Positions 17,402-25,948 of a stretch of DNA of 64,000 nt are shown one piece after another. Every line of letters begins with the position of its first letter. The stretch's first letter is position 1. This DNA comes from Mesorhizobium amorphae CCNWGS0123 (GTDB lineage Bacteria; Pseudomonadota; Alphaproteobacteria; Rhizobiales; Rhizobiaceae): assembly GCF_001686985.1 (NCBI RefSeq), contig NZ_CP015318.1, forward strand, positions 4,214,001 to 4,278,000, read 5' to 3'. The position numbers and the translations under genes are program-made. The notes beneath the pieces were generated by a model. The model had not been told where the DNA came from. It saw only the letters and a list, made by a program, of their open reading frames with translations, and did not search any database.

Positions 17402-17434
17402 TTTCCTGAAGGCCGGTTTCGGCCCTCAGGAAAG
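17402..17434 (-). promoter_or_regulatory. Strong RNA hairpin in the rplL-rpoB gap (attenuator or processing site)
   Basis: TTTCCTGAAGGCC and the matching GGCCCTCAGGAAA form a 13-base-arm hairpin with one mismatch, around a short loop. No T run follows on the minus strand, so it is not a simple terminator. In E. coli the equivalent gap contains an attenuator and an RNase III site that set rpoBC below ribosomal protein output. The structure is visible; the role here is inferred by analogy. Confidence 0.6.
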
Positions 17435-17521
17435 AGGTTCTCATACGTCTCGCGTTACGCAGCCTCCCTTCACGCCAAGGGAGTGGCGGACGGCGCGAGG
17501 CCGCCCGCCATTATTCAACGC

Positions 17522-17899
17522 TTACTTCAGGTCGACCTTGGCGCCGGCTGCTTCCAGCTGGGCCTTGAACTTGTCCGCGTCGGCCTTGGAAACGCCTTCC
17601 TTGACCGGCTTCGGAGCCGCCTCGACCAGATCCTTGGCTTCCTTGAGGCCAAGACCGGTGATGGCGCGGACTTCCTTGATGACGTTGATCTTCTGGGCGC
17701 CGGCGTCGGTGAGGACGACGTCGAATTCGGTCTTTTCCTCGACCGGAGCAGCAGCGGCGGCAGCACCACCGGCAGCGGCAACCGCAACCGGAGCAGCAGC
17801 CGAAACGCCCCACTTTTCTTCCAGAAGCTTCGACAGCTCAGCCGCCTCGAGGACGGTCAGCTTCGAAAGGTCGTCTACGATCTTTGCGAGATCAGCCAT
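17522..17899 (-). CDS. rplL: 50S ribosomal protein L7/L12
   Basis: The product is 125 residues, MADLAKIVDDLSKLTVLEAAELSKLLEEKW..., with the classical build: helical N-terminal dimerisation domain, Ala/Gly-rich hinge (AAAPVAVAAAGGAAAA), and the C-terminal factor-binding domain with EVRAITGLGLKEAKDLVE. It forms the mobile stalk that recruits EF-G and EF-Tu. It lies 54 bases after rplJ, in the usual rplJL pair. Confidence 0.98.
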   Translation of the reverse strand: MADLAKIVDDLSKLTVLEAAELSKLLEEKWGVSAAAPVAVAAAGGAAAAAAPVEEKTEFDVVLTDAGAQKINVIKEVRAITGLGLKEAKDLVEAAPKPVKEGVSKADADKFKAQLEAAGAKVDLK

Positions 17900-17953
17900 T
17901 GTTGTATTCCTTCATAAGGTTCGAACGTGTGTTTGTGATAGCGAGGAACGGCC

Positions 17954-18472
17954 TCATGCCGCCTCGTCCTTCCGGGCGTAAGCGCCGATGACACGCGCGA
18001 CCGAAGCCGCGGGCGCATTGACGATCTGGGCGATCCGGGTTGCCGGCGTGGCGATCATGCCAACCAGCCTGGCGCGCAGCTCGTCGAGCGACGGAAGTGT
18101 GGCGAGTGCCTTCACACCGTCGGCGTTGAGCGAGGTGGTGCCCATTGCGCCGCCGAGAATGACAAGCTTGTCATTTCCCTTGGCGAAATCGGACGCGACC
18201 TTCGGCGCCGCAATCGGATCCTCCGAATAGGCGATCAGCGTCTGTCCCTTGAACAGGTCGATGATCGATGCGGAGTCCGTGCCCTGAAGAGCGATTTTGG
18301 CGAGACGGTTCTTCGCGACTTTGACGGTGCCACCGGCAGCGCGCATTTTCGACCGAAGGTCGTTCATTTGCGCGACGGTGATACCGGCGTAGTGGGCCAC
18401 GACGACTGAACCAGCGCTTGTAAACGCATCATTCAGGCCCGTGACGAGTTCGCGTTTTTCCGCTCTGTCCAC
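17954..18472 (-). CDS. rplJ: 50S ribosomal protein L10
   Basis: The product is 172 residues, MDRAEKRELVTGLNDAF, starting at GTG with GGAG at good spacing. L10 anchors L7/L12 dimers to the ribosome and, in E. coli, represses its own leader. The RNA-binding N-terminal half (VAHYAGITVAQMNDLRSKMRAAGGTVKVAKNRL) and the C-terminal helix for L12 are present. The 375-base gap upstream is the expected place for an L10 leader. Confidence 0.97.
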   Translation of the reverse strand: MDRAEKRELVTGLNDAFTSAGSVVVAHYAGITVAQMNDLRSKMRAAGGTVKVAKNRLAKIALQGTDSASIIDLFKGQTLIAYSEDPIAAPKVASDFAKGNDKLVILGGAMGTTSLNADGVKALATLPSLDELRARLVGMIATPATRIAQIVNAPAASVARVIGAYARKDEAA

Positions 18473-18848
18473 TGCCTATCTCCAGTTGACCCCTGCCCCT
18501 ATGCGAGGACAGGCGTCGGGTTGCCTTTTGCCGGCCGGGCCATCCAGTAACGGATCTCCCGAACGACGCTCGAGGATCCTGCCCCCTTTCGCCACATCAG
18601 CCGGCAAGCCGGGTGATGCGCAGACAAAAGGCAAACACGGTTCGAACCTTTCATTGGAGCACTTGCTCCGTTGTCGGGTCTTCACCCGTCTCATGCAGGC
18701 CCAGATGAATTAAGGCGTTTGGGCCGCCTGCAATCTCGGACAGGATGTCCGGAAGCCTCTCGACTTCCGGTACCGGGCCGCCAACAGGTCGGAGGCCCGG
18801 AATTCTTTTGCAGATCAGCCTTTTAGCGGCCGATCAGGATAATTCGTA
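18473..18848 (-). promoter_or_regulatory. rplA-rplJ gap: probable promoter and L10 leader
   Basis: This 376-base stretch holds no gene. On the minus strand it can form GGAGCA-AG-TGCTCC (18655-18668) and CCGGAAG ... CTTCCGG (18749-18770). By position it should hold the rplJL-rpoBC promoter and the L10-binding leader known from many bacteria. The hairpins are seen; the leader role is inferred, and I did not confirm a kink-turn motif. Confidence 0.5.
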
Positions 18849-19547
<699 letters not shown>

Positions 19548-19551
19548 GATC

Positions 19552-19980
19552 TCAGCCCACCACTTCCAGGCCCATCGAACGGGCGGAGCCTTCGACCATG
19601 CGCATGGCGGCTTCGACGTCGTTCGCGTTCAGGTCCTTCATCTTCTGCTCGGCGATGGCGCGCACCTTGTCGCGGCCGATCGTGCCGGCCTTGACCTTGC
19701 CCGGCTCCTTCGAGCCCGACTTGAGGTTCGCGGCCTTCTTCAGGAAGTAGCTCACCGGCGGCGTCTTCATGACGAAGGTGAACGACTTGTCCTGGTAGTA
19801 GGTGATGACGACCGGGATCGGCGATCCCTTTTCCATTTCCTGGGTCTGCGCGTTGAACGCCTTGCAGAACTCCATGATGTTGATGCCGCGCTGACCAAGC
19901 GCCGGGCCGATCGGGGGCGACGGCGTAGCCGAGCCCGCGGCAACCTGGAGCTTGAGCTGGCCTGCAACTTTCTTAGCCAT
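19552..19980 (-). CDS. rplK: 50S ribosomal protein L11
   Basis: The product is 142 residues, MAKKVAGQLKLQVAAGSATPSPPIGPALGQ, the family N-terminus. L11 forms the GTPase-associated centre with 23S rRNA and is needed for RelA activation and thiostrepton binding. The proline-rich N-terminal switch PSPPIGPALGQRGIN is complete. Downstream rplA follows after four bases; upstream there are about 200 non-coding bases before nusG. Confidence 0.98.
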   Translation of the reverse strand: MAKKVAGQLKLQVAAGSATPSPPIGPALGQRGINIMEFCKAFNAQTQEMEKGSPIPVVITYYQDKSFTFVMKTPPVSYFLKKAANLKSGSKEPGKVKAGTIGRDKVRAIAEQKMKDLNANDVEAAMRMVEGSARSMGLEVVG

Positions 19981-20177
19981 CTCTCTTCCTGCCTTTTCTC
20001 ATGCCGGCCCCACTATCGGGGAACACCGGCGGTTGCAGTCTGGTGGTGCGGTTCCCGCGGCCGGCTAAGCCCACGTTCGCCTCCCACCCGTTCATGGCTG
20101 CGCGAGATACCGCGCCGCCTGTCCTGCCGCCATCAGGCGCCAGGGTACCCGACGCCTTTTCGGCGCAGGTATTCGGA

Positions 20178-20705
20178 TCAGCCCTTTTCGACCTGTCCGA
20201 ATTCCAGATCGACGGGCACCGCGCGCCCGAAGATCGAAACTTCCACCTTGAGCCGCGCCCGCTCCTCGTCCACTTCCTGGACGAAACCGTTGAACGACGC
20301 GAACGGACCGTCCGATACGCGGATCGCCTCGCCGATCTCGAAAGTGACCGACGGCTTCGGCCGCTCGACGCCTTCCTGCACCTGGTTCAGGATGCGCTGC
20401 GCCTCGGTCTCGGTGATCGGCACCGGCTTGGAGTCACCAAGGAATCCGGTGACCTTCGGCGTGTTCTTGACCAGCGAAAACACCGCGTCGGTCAAATTGG
20501 CCTTCAACAGCACATAGCCCGGAAAGAACTTGCGCTCGGCATCGACCTTGCGGCCGCGGCGTATCTCGACGACCTTTTCGGTCGGCACCACGATCTGTTC
20601 GATATCCGCGGACAGGCCCTTCTGCTTGGCCTTGTTCTCGATGTCCTCGGCGACCTTTTTTTCAAAGTTCGAATAGGCGTGGACGATGTACCAGCGCGCA
20701 GTCAT
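20178..20705 (-). CDS. nusG: Transcription termination/antitermination factor NusG
   Basis: The product is 175 residues, MTARWYIVHAYSNFEKKVAEDIE. It has the NGN domain (residues 1-115) and a C-terminal KOW domain with VSDGPFASFNGFVQEVDEER-type residues. NusG binds RNA polymerase and connects it to Rho, or to S10 on the leading ribosome. It follows secE after 27 bases, the near-universal secE-nusG pair. Confidence 0.98.
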   Translation of the reverse strand: MTARWYIVHAYSNFEKKVAEDIENKAKQKGLSADIEQIVVPTEKVVEIRRGRKVDAERKFFPGYVLLKANLTDAVFSLVKNTPKVTGFLGDSKPVPITETEAQRILNQVQEGVERPKPSVTFEIGEAIRVSDGPFASFNGFVQEVDEERARLKVEVSIFGRAVPVDLEFGQVEKG

Positions 20706-20732
20706 TTCACGACTTCTCCGTAATCGCCGGAC

Positions 20733-20936
20733 TTAACGTCCAAGCCCCAGAATCCACTCGATCGCGTAGCCCATGGCCACGTCGGCGGTGAAGAAAAAGA
20801 TCATCGCGATGACCGCGAACACCAGCACCATCACCGTCGAGATCATCGTTTCGCGCCGCGACGGCCAGGTTACCTTGGCGGTCTCCGCGCGAACCTGCTG
20901 GAGGAAGGTGAAAGGATTTGTGGTTTTCGAAGCCAT
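20733..20936 (-). CDS. secE: Preprotein translocase subunit SecE
   Basis: The product is 67 residues from the ATG at 20936 (MASKTTNPFTFLQQVRAE). It has the single-helix build typical of alphaproteobacteria: an amphipathic segment with the conserved KVTWPSRRET, then one membrane helix (TVMVLVFAVIAMIFFFTADV). It clamps SecY in the inner membrane. An in-frame TTG 18 bases upstream exists, but the ATG gives the family start. It lies between tRNA-Trp and nusG. Confidence 0.95.
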   Translation of the reverse strand: MASKTTNPFTFLQQVRAETAKVTWPSRRETMISTVMVLVFAVIAMIFFFTADVAMGYAIEWILGLGR

Positions 20937-21317
20937 ATGCCGCTCTGTCTTCAAGACCCGTTGGCCGGGTCTCCTGGATGATCCCGCAGGCCGGGACGTG
21001 CCGCCTGGGCTTCATGTTGGCGCCGAATCAGCGCGACCATTTCGCCCATGCAAATCGGACGCGTAAAGCCGGCTTCCCAGCTCCACGCGTCGCGTGTCTG
21101 TTTCGTCTACATAAAACCGATTCTTGATCCACGCAAGTGGCAAGTGTCCGCTTTATGGCCAAACGCCGCATCGGAACCATCCAGTCGTTCCGTCCCGGCT
21201 ATGAGCGCCTTATGCCCCAATCGCGCTAATATGGCAAGCCTGCCGCCGGTTTTCAATGCGGAGGGCGCCGAGAAGGTCAAACAAGACCAGGACGTCGAAT
21301 TTGGCCATTTCGGGAAA

Positions 21318-21393
<76 letters not shown>

Positions 21394-21457
21394 ACACGCG
21401 CTCTTCGGCGCAGGCGCTTCCTAAAAGCTTCCGCGCGCGCTGTAAAGAGCGGTCTGA

Positions 21458-22012
21458 TCATATCCTTTGCCAGAAATCGGGATAGGTGACGACCAGCCCT
21501 TCCCCGTCGATCTCGACCTCGCGGCTGAAGCCGCTGACCAGGGATTCGTAGAAATAACGCCTGTCTTCCTCCAGACAGGTGTAGCGCTGCGGATTCCTGA
21601 CGACGCGTAAATCCGGAAATTCGATGAAGGCCGTGGCGATCTCGGCGATCTCGCCACGCCTGAGCCGCAACCGCCGGATCGGCAGCGTGTTGGTGAAGGG
21701 CGTGACGGTGAGATCGGGATCGAGTGCGCCCGTCAATTCGGCGACCGGCACGCCGTCCTTCGACCAGTTGCCTAGGCCGTCCGTGGTGAGCACGACCCTT
21801 GCGCCACCAACGACATTGACCTCGACCTGCTTCGTGCGCCAGTCGGTCCTGCAGGCAATGCGGTAGTGCACGGCGAAGGGCTCGGCATCAGCCGAGACCG
21901 CGACAGACTCGGCCGATATGCCGTCCGCACTCTGCCGCAGCACGAGATGTTCGACGCCAGGCCCCTGCCACTGCCGCCAGCGAACGATGCCGGTCGTCTC
22001 CTGTTTCGGCAT
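21458..22012 (-). CDS. Putative glycolipid-binding domain protein (COG3554-like)
   Basis: The product is 184 residues from the ATG at 22012 (MPKQETTGIVRWRQWQGPG). The pattern VEHLVLRQSADGISAES, YRIACRTDWRTKQVEV, and LPIRRLRLRRGEIAEIATAFIEFPDLRVV with RYTCLEEDRRYFYESL is, from memory, that of the putative glycolipid-binding family. It has no signal peptide, so it is probably cytosolic; its biochemical role is not established in the family. It begins two bases after the globin stop, so the two are almost certainly co-translated. Confidence 0.8.
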   Translation of the reverse strand: MPKQETTGIVRWRQWQGPGVEHLVLRQSADGISAESVAVSADAEPFAVHYRIACRTDWRTKQVEVNVVGGARVVLTTDGLGNWSKDGVPVAELTGALDPDLTVTPFTNTLPIRRLRLRRGEIAEIATAFIEFPDLRVVRNPQRYTCLEEDRRYFYESLVSGFSREVEIDGEGLVVTYPDFWQRI

Positions 22013-22014
22013 AG

Positions 22015-22500
22015 TTAGGCTTTCCCGCCCGGCGGCGTGTATGGCCCGCCGGGCACGCCCCAGCCCCAGGCCGGCATCGGCTCTGTCTGCGGATCGCAGG
22101 TCTCGCCGAGGTTGGAATTCATCTTCGCCAGCCGCGACCCCCATTCGACATAGCCCATGAAGGCGGAGCGGAACTCGGGATCGTCCGGCAGGCCGATTTC
22201 GTCGGCGGCGTCGGCCAGCAGGTTGATCCAGCGGCGGCGCTGCTCTTCGCTCAGATGCTTGCCGAGATGATGCATCACCATCTCGCGATGACCGCCATGC
22301 TTTTCGCTGTAGGTCTTCGGCCCGCCGAAAACCTCGCCGATGAAGGCCGCGACATGGGCTGGATGGTCCGGCGACATGTGCTTGAACACCGGGCCGATGA
22401 CCGGGTCGCGCCCCACTTTGTCGTAGAAGGTCTGCGTCAGCCGGTTCAGCGCCTCGGTGCCGCCGGCCCATTCGAACAATGTCGGGATGTCCTTGCTCAT
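22015..22500 (-). CDS. Group II truncated hemoglobin
   Basis: The product is 161 residues from the ATG at 22500 (MSKDIPTLFEWAGGTEAL). The 2/2 globin core runs to about residue 125, with TQTFYDKVGRDPVIGPVF, the HREMVMHHLGKHLS region carrying the proximal histidine, and RRRWINLL with the tryptophan typical of group II. The C-terminal tail NSNLGETCD...PMPAWGWG...GPYTP is a usual extension in this group. Such globins bind O2 or NO and are linked to oxygen or nitrosative metabolism. It is followed at two bases by the glycolipid-binding gene. Its tail is echoed at the end of the protein at 24533-25756. Confidence 0.88.
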   Translation of the reverse strand: MSKDIPTLFEWAGGTEALNRLTQTFYDKVGRDPVIGPVFKHMSPDHPAHVAAFIGEVFGGPKTYSEKHGGHREMVMHHLGKHLSEEQRRRWINLLADAADEIGLPDDPEFRSAFMGYVEWGSRLAKMNSNLGETCDPQTEPMPAWGWGVPGGPYTPPGGKA

Positions 22501-22591
22501 ATCGATCCTCGCCTCTCGATCGCCGCGGACGATAGCGGAAACATCGAGCACGGCTCAACCTGCCTCGATGGTTAGTCCGGACGCCGTCGCG

Positions 22592-24223
22592 CTACAGACG
22601 GGCGGGCGCGTCGGCCTGGGCGTTGGGCGACGGCACCATGCGGCAGGTGTCGGGTTTCGGCGACGCATTGCAGATCGTGGCGCCGGTCAGCGCGTCCACC
22701 GATTGGGGCCCGGTCGTCAGCCCGACCTTCAGCATCATCTCGGGTTCGAGCTGGCGCTCGACCGAGCGCCGCTCAATCGCTGTGAACAGGCCGGGACCGA
22801 TCGCCATCTCCTCCAGGTAGGCCTTGACCACCTGCCTCTGTCCCATCAGGTAGAGGCTAAGCCGCGCCTGGGGACCGACAAGCCGTCTTGCGCCGCCGGC
22901 AAGCATGAGCGCGCAAGCCGAATCGCACTCCGCGCCCGCATCGATGCTCAGCCCGGCATAGGCGCCGTCATCGGCCAGGCAGTCCGCCTTTGCCGGGTCG
23001 CAGCCAACGAAATCGGTGCGGGCAACGGCGACGTCGAGCTTCTTTTCATGGATTAGTCGTCCAGCCGCCAGAGCGCTGGACAGGTCGCCTCCCCGTGAGC
23101 TGATCACCACAGGCAGCCGCCGGTTGCCAAGCGTGGCGAGCAACTGGCGCAGCTTCTGCGGCGTCTGAGGCGTAATCGCGCCTTCCGCCGAGATCCATTC
23201 CGGGCAGTCGGGGTTGCAAAGCGGATTGATGCCGCGAACCACGACAAAGCGCATATCCTGTTCACGCAGCGCGATCTCGGGTTGGGCCGGTGGGACCTCG
23301 GCTGGTTCGGACCCGGCCGGCAACGCGGGTCTGTTCGCCGGTATCTCCCGGCAGTTCGCGGGCAGCGGATTGGCGCGGCATATGGTTCCCGCGGTGAACA
23401 GGTCGACGGAATCCAGGCTGGTGACGAGGTCCATCCGCAGCATGCTCTCCGGGACCAGCTGGTGGATGCCGCTGGCGGGCGTGTTCTTCATCGTTGTGAG
23501 CACGCCCTGGCCGACGCCCATCTCCTTCAGATAGGCCGCCAGCCTCTTCTCGACCGCCTTGCTCATCTCGTAGGTCTTGTAGCTGCCGGCGTTCTTGCGG
23601 CTGACGACCTTGGTGCCGATGATCTTCTTCTTGCCATTCACCACGCGATAGGTGGTCCGGTATTGCAATTTCGTCTTGACGTAGGTGGTCGTGATCTGGT
23701 GGACGCCGAGAAAGGCCCATTGCCCGACCACACGGCGGACCCCGCCGGAAAACATCAGCGGACAGGCGGAATTGCAAATGGAGCCGTCGGCATAGGCAGT
23801 GCCGAAATAGCCAGCACCCTTGCCCTCACTGTCGGTGCAGTCCTTCTCATCCGGCAGGCAGCCCTCGAACCGGGTCTTGCCGACGGCGATATCGAGCTTG
23901 TTCTTGCGGATCAGCCGGCCAAGCGCCAGCGCCGCATCGACATTGCCGCCGGGAGAATCGACAACAACAGGCAGCTTGCGGCCGCCAAGTTTCTTGAGCG
24001 CGCGCTTGAGCAGCGCCGGCGTGCCGGCTTCAATCGTGCCTTCCGCCGAAATCCATTCGGGACAGGTCGGCTCGCAACCCGGCGCATTGCTGCGCACGAC
24101 GACAAACCGCATCGGCGGGCCAAGATCGGATTCTCTAGCATCCGCCGCTAACGCAGCATGCCCCATGACCAACAGGGACACCAGGCAAACCAGCCCCAGC
24201 GACCACCACGCCTGATTGTTCAA
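22592..24223 (-). CDS. Secreted two-domain ClpP-fold protein (COG3904 type), copy 1
   Basis: This predicted periplasmic protein has about 543 residues. Domain 1 (roughly 30-290) has WISAEG, DSPGGNVDAALALGRLIRKNKLD and CNSACPLMFSGGVRR. Domain 2 (roughly 320-540) repeats the pattern more loosely (SSRGGDLSSALAAGRLIHEKKLD, CDSACALMLAGGARRL) and lacks the ITTTY insert. The SPGG and SAC elements resemble the oxyanion/serine regions of ClpP-like serine hydrolases, but activity is unproven. The start is uncertain. The TTG at 24265 would fall next to the predicted -10, so the TTG at 24223 (AGGG upstream, signal peptide LVCLVSLLVMGHAALA) is preferred; GTG at 24241 is possible. Confidence 0.8.
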   Translation of the reverse strand: MNNQAWWSLGLVCLVSLLVMGHAALAADARESDLGPPMRFVVVRSNAPGCEPTCPEWISAEGTIEAGTPALLKRALKKLGGRKLPVVVDSPGGNVDAALALGRLIRKNKLDIAVGKTRFEGCLPDEKDCTDSEGKGAGYFGTAYADGSICNSACPLMFSGGVRRVVGQWAFLGVHQITTTYVKTKLQYRTTYRVVNGKKKIIGTKVVSRKNAGSYKTYEMSKAVEKRLAAYLKEMGVGQGVLTTMKNTPASGIHQLVPESMLRMDLVTSLDSVDLFTAGTICRANPLPANCREIPANRPALPAGSEPAEVPPAQPEIALREQDMRFVVVRGINPLCNPDCPEWISAEGAITPQTPQKLRQLLATLGNRRLPVVISSRGGDLSSALAAGRLIHEKKLDVAVARTDFVGCDPAKADCLADDGAYAGLSIDAGAECDSACALMLAGGARRLVGPQARLSLYLMGQRQVVKAYLEEMAIGPGLFTAIERRSVERQLEPEMMLKVGLTTGPQSVDALTGATICNASPKPDTCRMVPSPNAQADAPARL

Positions 24224-24268
24224 ACGATGCCCTGGAACCACTTGCCGGCAAGCTCCCCAATGCAACCT

Positions 24269-24296
24269 ATACTAGTTGCGGCAGCGGCGCTTGCAA
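24269..24296 (-). promoter_or_regulatory. Promoter candidate for the copy 1 ClpP-fold gene
   Basis: On the minus strand TTGCAA (24291-24296) and TAGTAT (24269-24274) are separated by 16 bases. The same layout recurs before the paralog at 25813-25840 (TTGCAA, 16 bases, TATTAT). It was therefore duplicated together with the gene and has been kept. Confidence 0.6.
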
Positions 24297-24344
24297 CAGC
24301 TTTGAAACATCGTGCGGCCTCGTCCGGTCGAGGGCACGGCCGGA

Positions 24345-24380
24345 ACGAAAAAGGGCGGCCCTGAGGACCGCCCTTTCCAT
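24345..24380 (-). terminator. Duplicated tuf terminator
   Basis: AAAGGGCGG (24350-24358) and CCGCCCTTT (24368-24376) form a stem followed by T on the minus strand. It is nearly identical to the terminator after the intact tuf at 25888-25920 and stands the same distance after the tuf remnant. It may now terminate the transcript of the upstream ClpP-fold gene. Confidence 0.8.
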
Positions 24381-24408
24381 TTCGAACTCCGGCCGAGGCC
24401 GGCGTTGA

Positions 24409-24479
24409 TTACTCTTTGATGGTGACGACGATGCCGGCACCTACGGTGCGGCCGCCTTCACGGATGGCGAAGCGCAGCT
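24409..24479 (-). pseudogene. tuf 3'-end remnant (about 23 codons)
   Basis: The minus-strand sequence encodes LRFAIREGGRTVGAGIVVTIKE and a stop, the exact EF-Tu C-terminus. Identity breaks off abruptly at 24480. Its last codons (AAA GAG TAA) are those of the str-operon tuf copy, not of the nearby intact copy (AAG GAA TAA). It has no start and cannot be functional as a gene; it marks one end of a tandem duplication. Confidence 0.93.
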
Positions 24480-24532
24480 GTTCCGGAAGGTTGGCGCAAC
24501 CTGTCGCACACGCGCCGATCGTGGCTTCATGC

Positions 24533-25756
24533 CTATGGTGTGTACGGGCCGTTCGTCACACCCCAAGCCGGCCACGGGCCTATCCCGCTAGGGCCGTCAC
24601 AGGCTTCACCGAGGTTTGGATTCGTCGCAACCACCCGCAATTTGCCATCCATGTCTGTGCAGGCCATCAAGGTCAGGTTGGATTCAGGATTGGTCGCCTG
24701 CGTGGCCGGTTGAAAAAGTGGGACTTGAGCCGGTTGAGAAGGTCCGGTCTTCGCCTTGATCGCTGCCACCTCAGCCGGCTTGGCGGCAGCCGTTTGTCCG
24801 CCGCCCGGCTTATTCGCCGGTATTTCCCGGCAATTCGGCGCCAACTTGTCGAGCATGCACAGGCTTGCGCTGGTAAACTTCTCTACAGTGTCCGTGCTGG
24901 TGGCTAATTTCATCGTCAGCATATCGTGGAGGGTGATCTGCCGGATGTCGCTGGCCGGCGTCGCCTTCATTGTGTCCAGCATGCCCTGTCCAACACCCAT
25001 CTCCCGGAGATAGGCCGAGAGCTTCCTCGCGAACGCCTTGCTCATTTCATAGGTCTTGTAGCTTTCGCCTTGAGTGATGGTTTCCGTGGTGATCCGATAT
25101 TTTTTGCCCCGTTTGATGCGATAGGTGGTTCGATAGTGCCGTGTGGCGGGGAAATAGGTGGTGGTAATCTGATGAACACCCAGATAGGCCCAGCCACCGG
25201 CCAGGCGGCGGACGCCTCCGGCGAACATCAGCGGACAGGCGGAGTTGCACATGGCACCGCCATCAGACGCAATGCCGAAATAAGCGGCGCCCTTGCCGTC
25301 ATTGGCCCGGCAATCTGTCATACCGGGCCAACAATCGGAAAACTTGGTCGTACCGATGGCGATATCGAGCTTGTTCTTCCGAATTATCCGGCCAAGCTGG
25401 AGCGCCGCGTCGACATTGCCGCCCGGAGAATTGACGATGATCGGCAATTTGCGGCGGCCGAGCGTCTTCAATATGCGCTTGAGCTGCGCTGGCGTGCCGG
25501 CTGCGATGGCGCCTTCCGCCGAAATCCATTCCGGACAGTTGGGCTCGCAGCCGGCCGCGTTGCTGCGCACGACGGCGAACTGCATATCCGAGAAATTGTT
25601 GGACACTATGGCTGGAAGGGACCAGGTGTTCGGATTCCATGTCCTCGGATCGGACGGTGTCTTCGGGTAAAAATCCTCGGCCTTCGCGGTGAAGGCAACT
25701 ATCACCATCGCAAGCATCGGCACCAGGCGAACCAGCCCGTGCCACCACCTAGCCAT
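24533..25756 (-). CDS. Secreted single-domain ClpP-fold protein (COG3904 type), copy 2, with globin-like tail
   Basis: The product is 407 residues from the ATG at 25756. Signal peptide: MARWWHGLVRLVPMLAMVIV, then AFTAKA. One ClpP-like domain follows (about 50-300) with WISAEGAI, NSPGGNVDAALQLGRIIRKNKLD, CNSACPLMFAGGVRRL and LGVHQITTTYFPA, closely matching domain 1 of copy 1. Then comes a Pro/Ala-rich linker (about 310-355) and a C-terminal block ending NPNLGEACD...PAWGVTNGPYTP. That end resembles the tail of the neighbouring globin. Copy 1 has a second ClpP-like domain instead. Function unknown; predicted periplasmic. Confidence 0.85.
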   Translation of the reverse strand: MARWWHGLVRLVPMLAMVIVAFTAKAEDFYPKTPSDPRTWNPNTWSLPAIVSNNFSDMQFAVVRSNAAGCEPNCPEWISAEGAIAAGTPAQLKRILKTLGRRKLPIIVNSPGGNVDAALQLGRIIRKNKLDIAIGTTKFSDCWPGMTDCRANDGKGAAYFGIASDGGAMCNSACPLMFAGGVRRLAGGWAYLGVHQITTTYFPATRHYRTTYRIKRGKKYRITTETITQGESYKTYEMSKAFARKLSAYLREMGVGQGMLDTMKATPASDIRQITLHDMLTMKLATSTDTVEKFTSASLCMLDKLAPNCREIPANKPGGGQTAAAKPAEVAAIKAKTGPSQPAQVPLFQPATQATNPESNLTLMACTDMDGKLRVVATNPNLGEACDGPSGIGPWPAWGVTNGPYTP

Positions 25757-25812
25757 AGTGCCTGAACGGCGTCCCCGAGCCACGCTTGTCAAAAGCCCCC
25801 TTGACGCAACCT

Positions 25813-25840
25813 ATAATAGTTGCGGCAACGGTGCTTGCAA
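25813..25840 (-). promoter_or_regulatory. Promoter candidate for the copy 2 ClpP-fold gene
   Basis: On the minus strand TTGCAA (25835-25840), a 16-base spacer and TATTAT (25813-25818) resemble a sigma-70 promoter, 57 bases before the ATG. The arrangement is shared with the paralog at 24269-24296. Confidence 0.6.
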
Positions 25841-25887
25841 TAGCTAGAAACAACCGCGCAATACTTACTCTGCCTGGAGCCAGTATA

Positions 25888-25920
25888 CGAAAAAGGGCGG
25901 CCCCGAAGACCGCCCTTTCC
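25888..25920 (-). terminator. Rho-independent terminator after the second tuf
   Basis: AAAGGGCGG (25892-25900) and CCGCCCTTT (25910-25918) pair perfectly around a 9-base loop. A T run follows on the minus strand, about 30 bases beyond the tuf stop. Confidence 0.9.
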
Positions 25921-25948
25921 TTCTCGATCCGGCGGATGCCGGCGTCGA

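Noticed and set aside
21458..22558. A 366-residue version of the glycolipid-binding protein starting at 22558
   Set aside because: The extra N-terminus overlaps the globin gene in another frame and reads as low-complexity Arg/Gly-rich sequence; the ATG at 22012 gives the family start.
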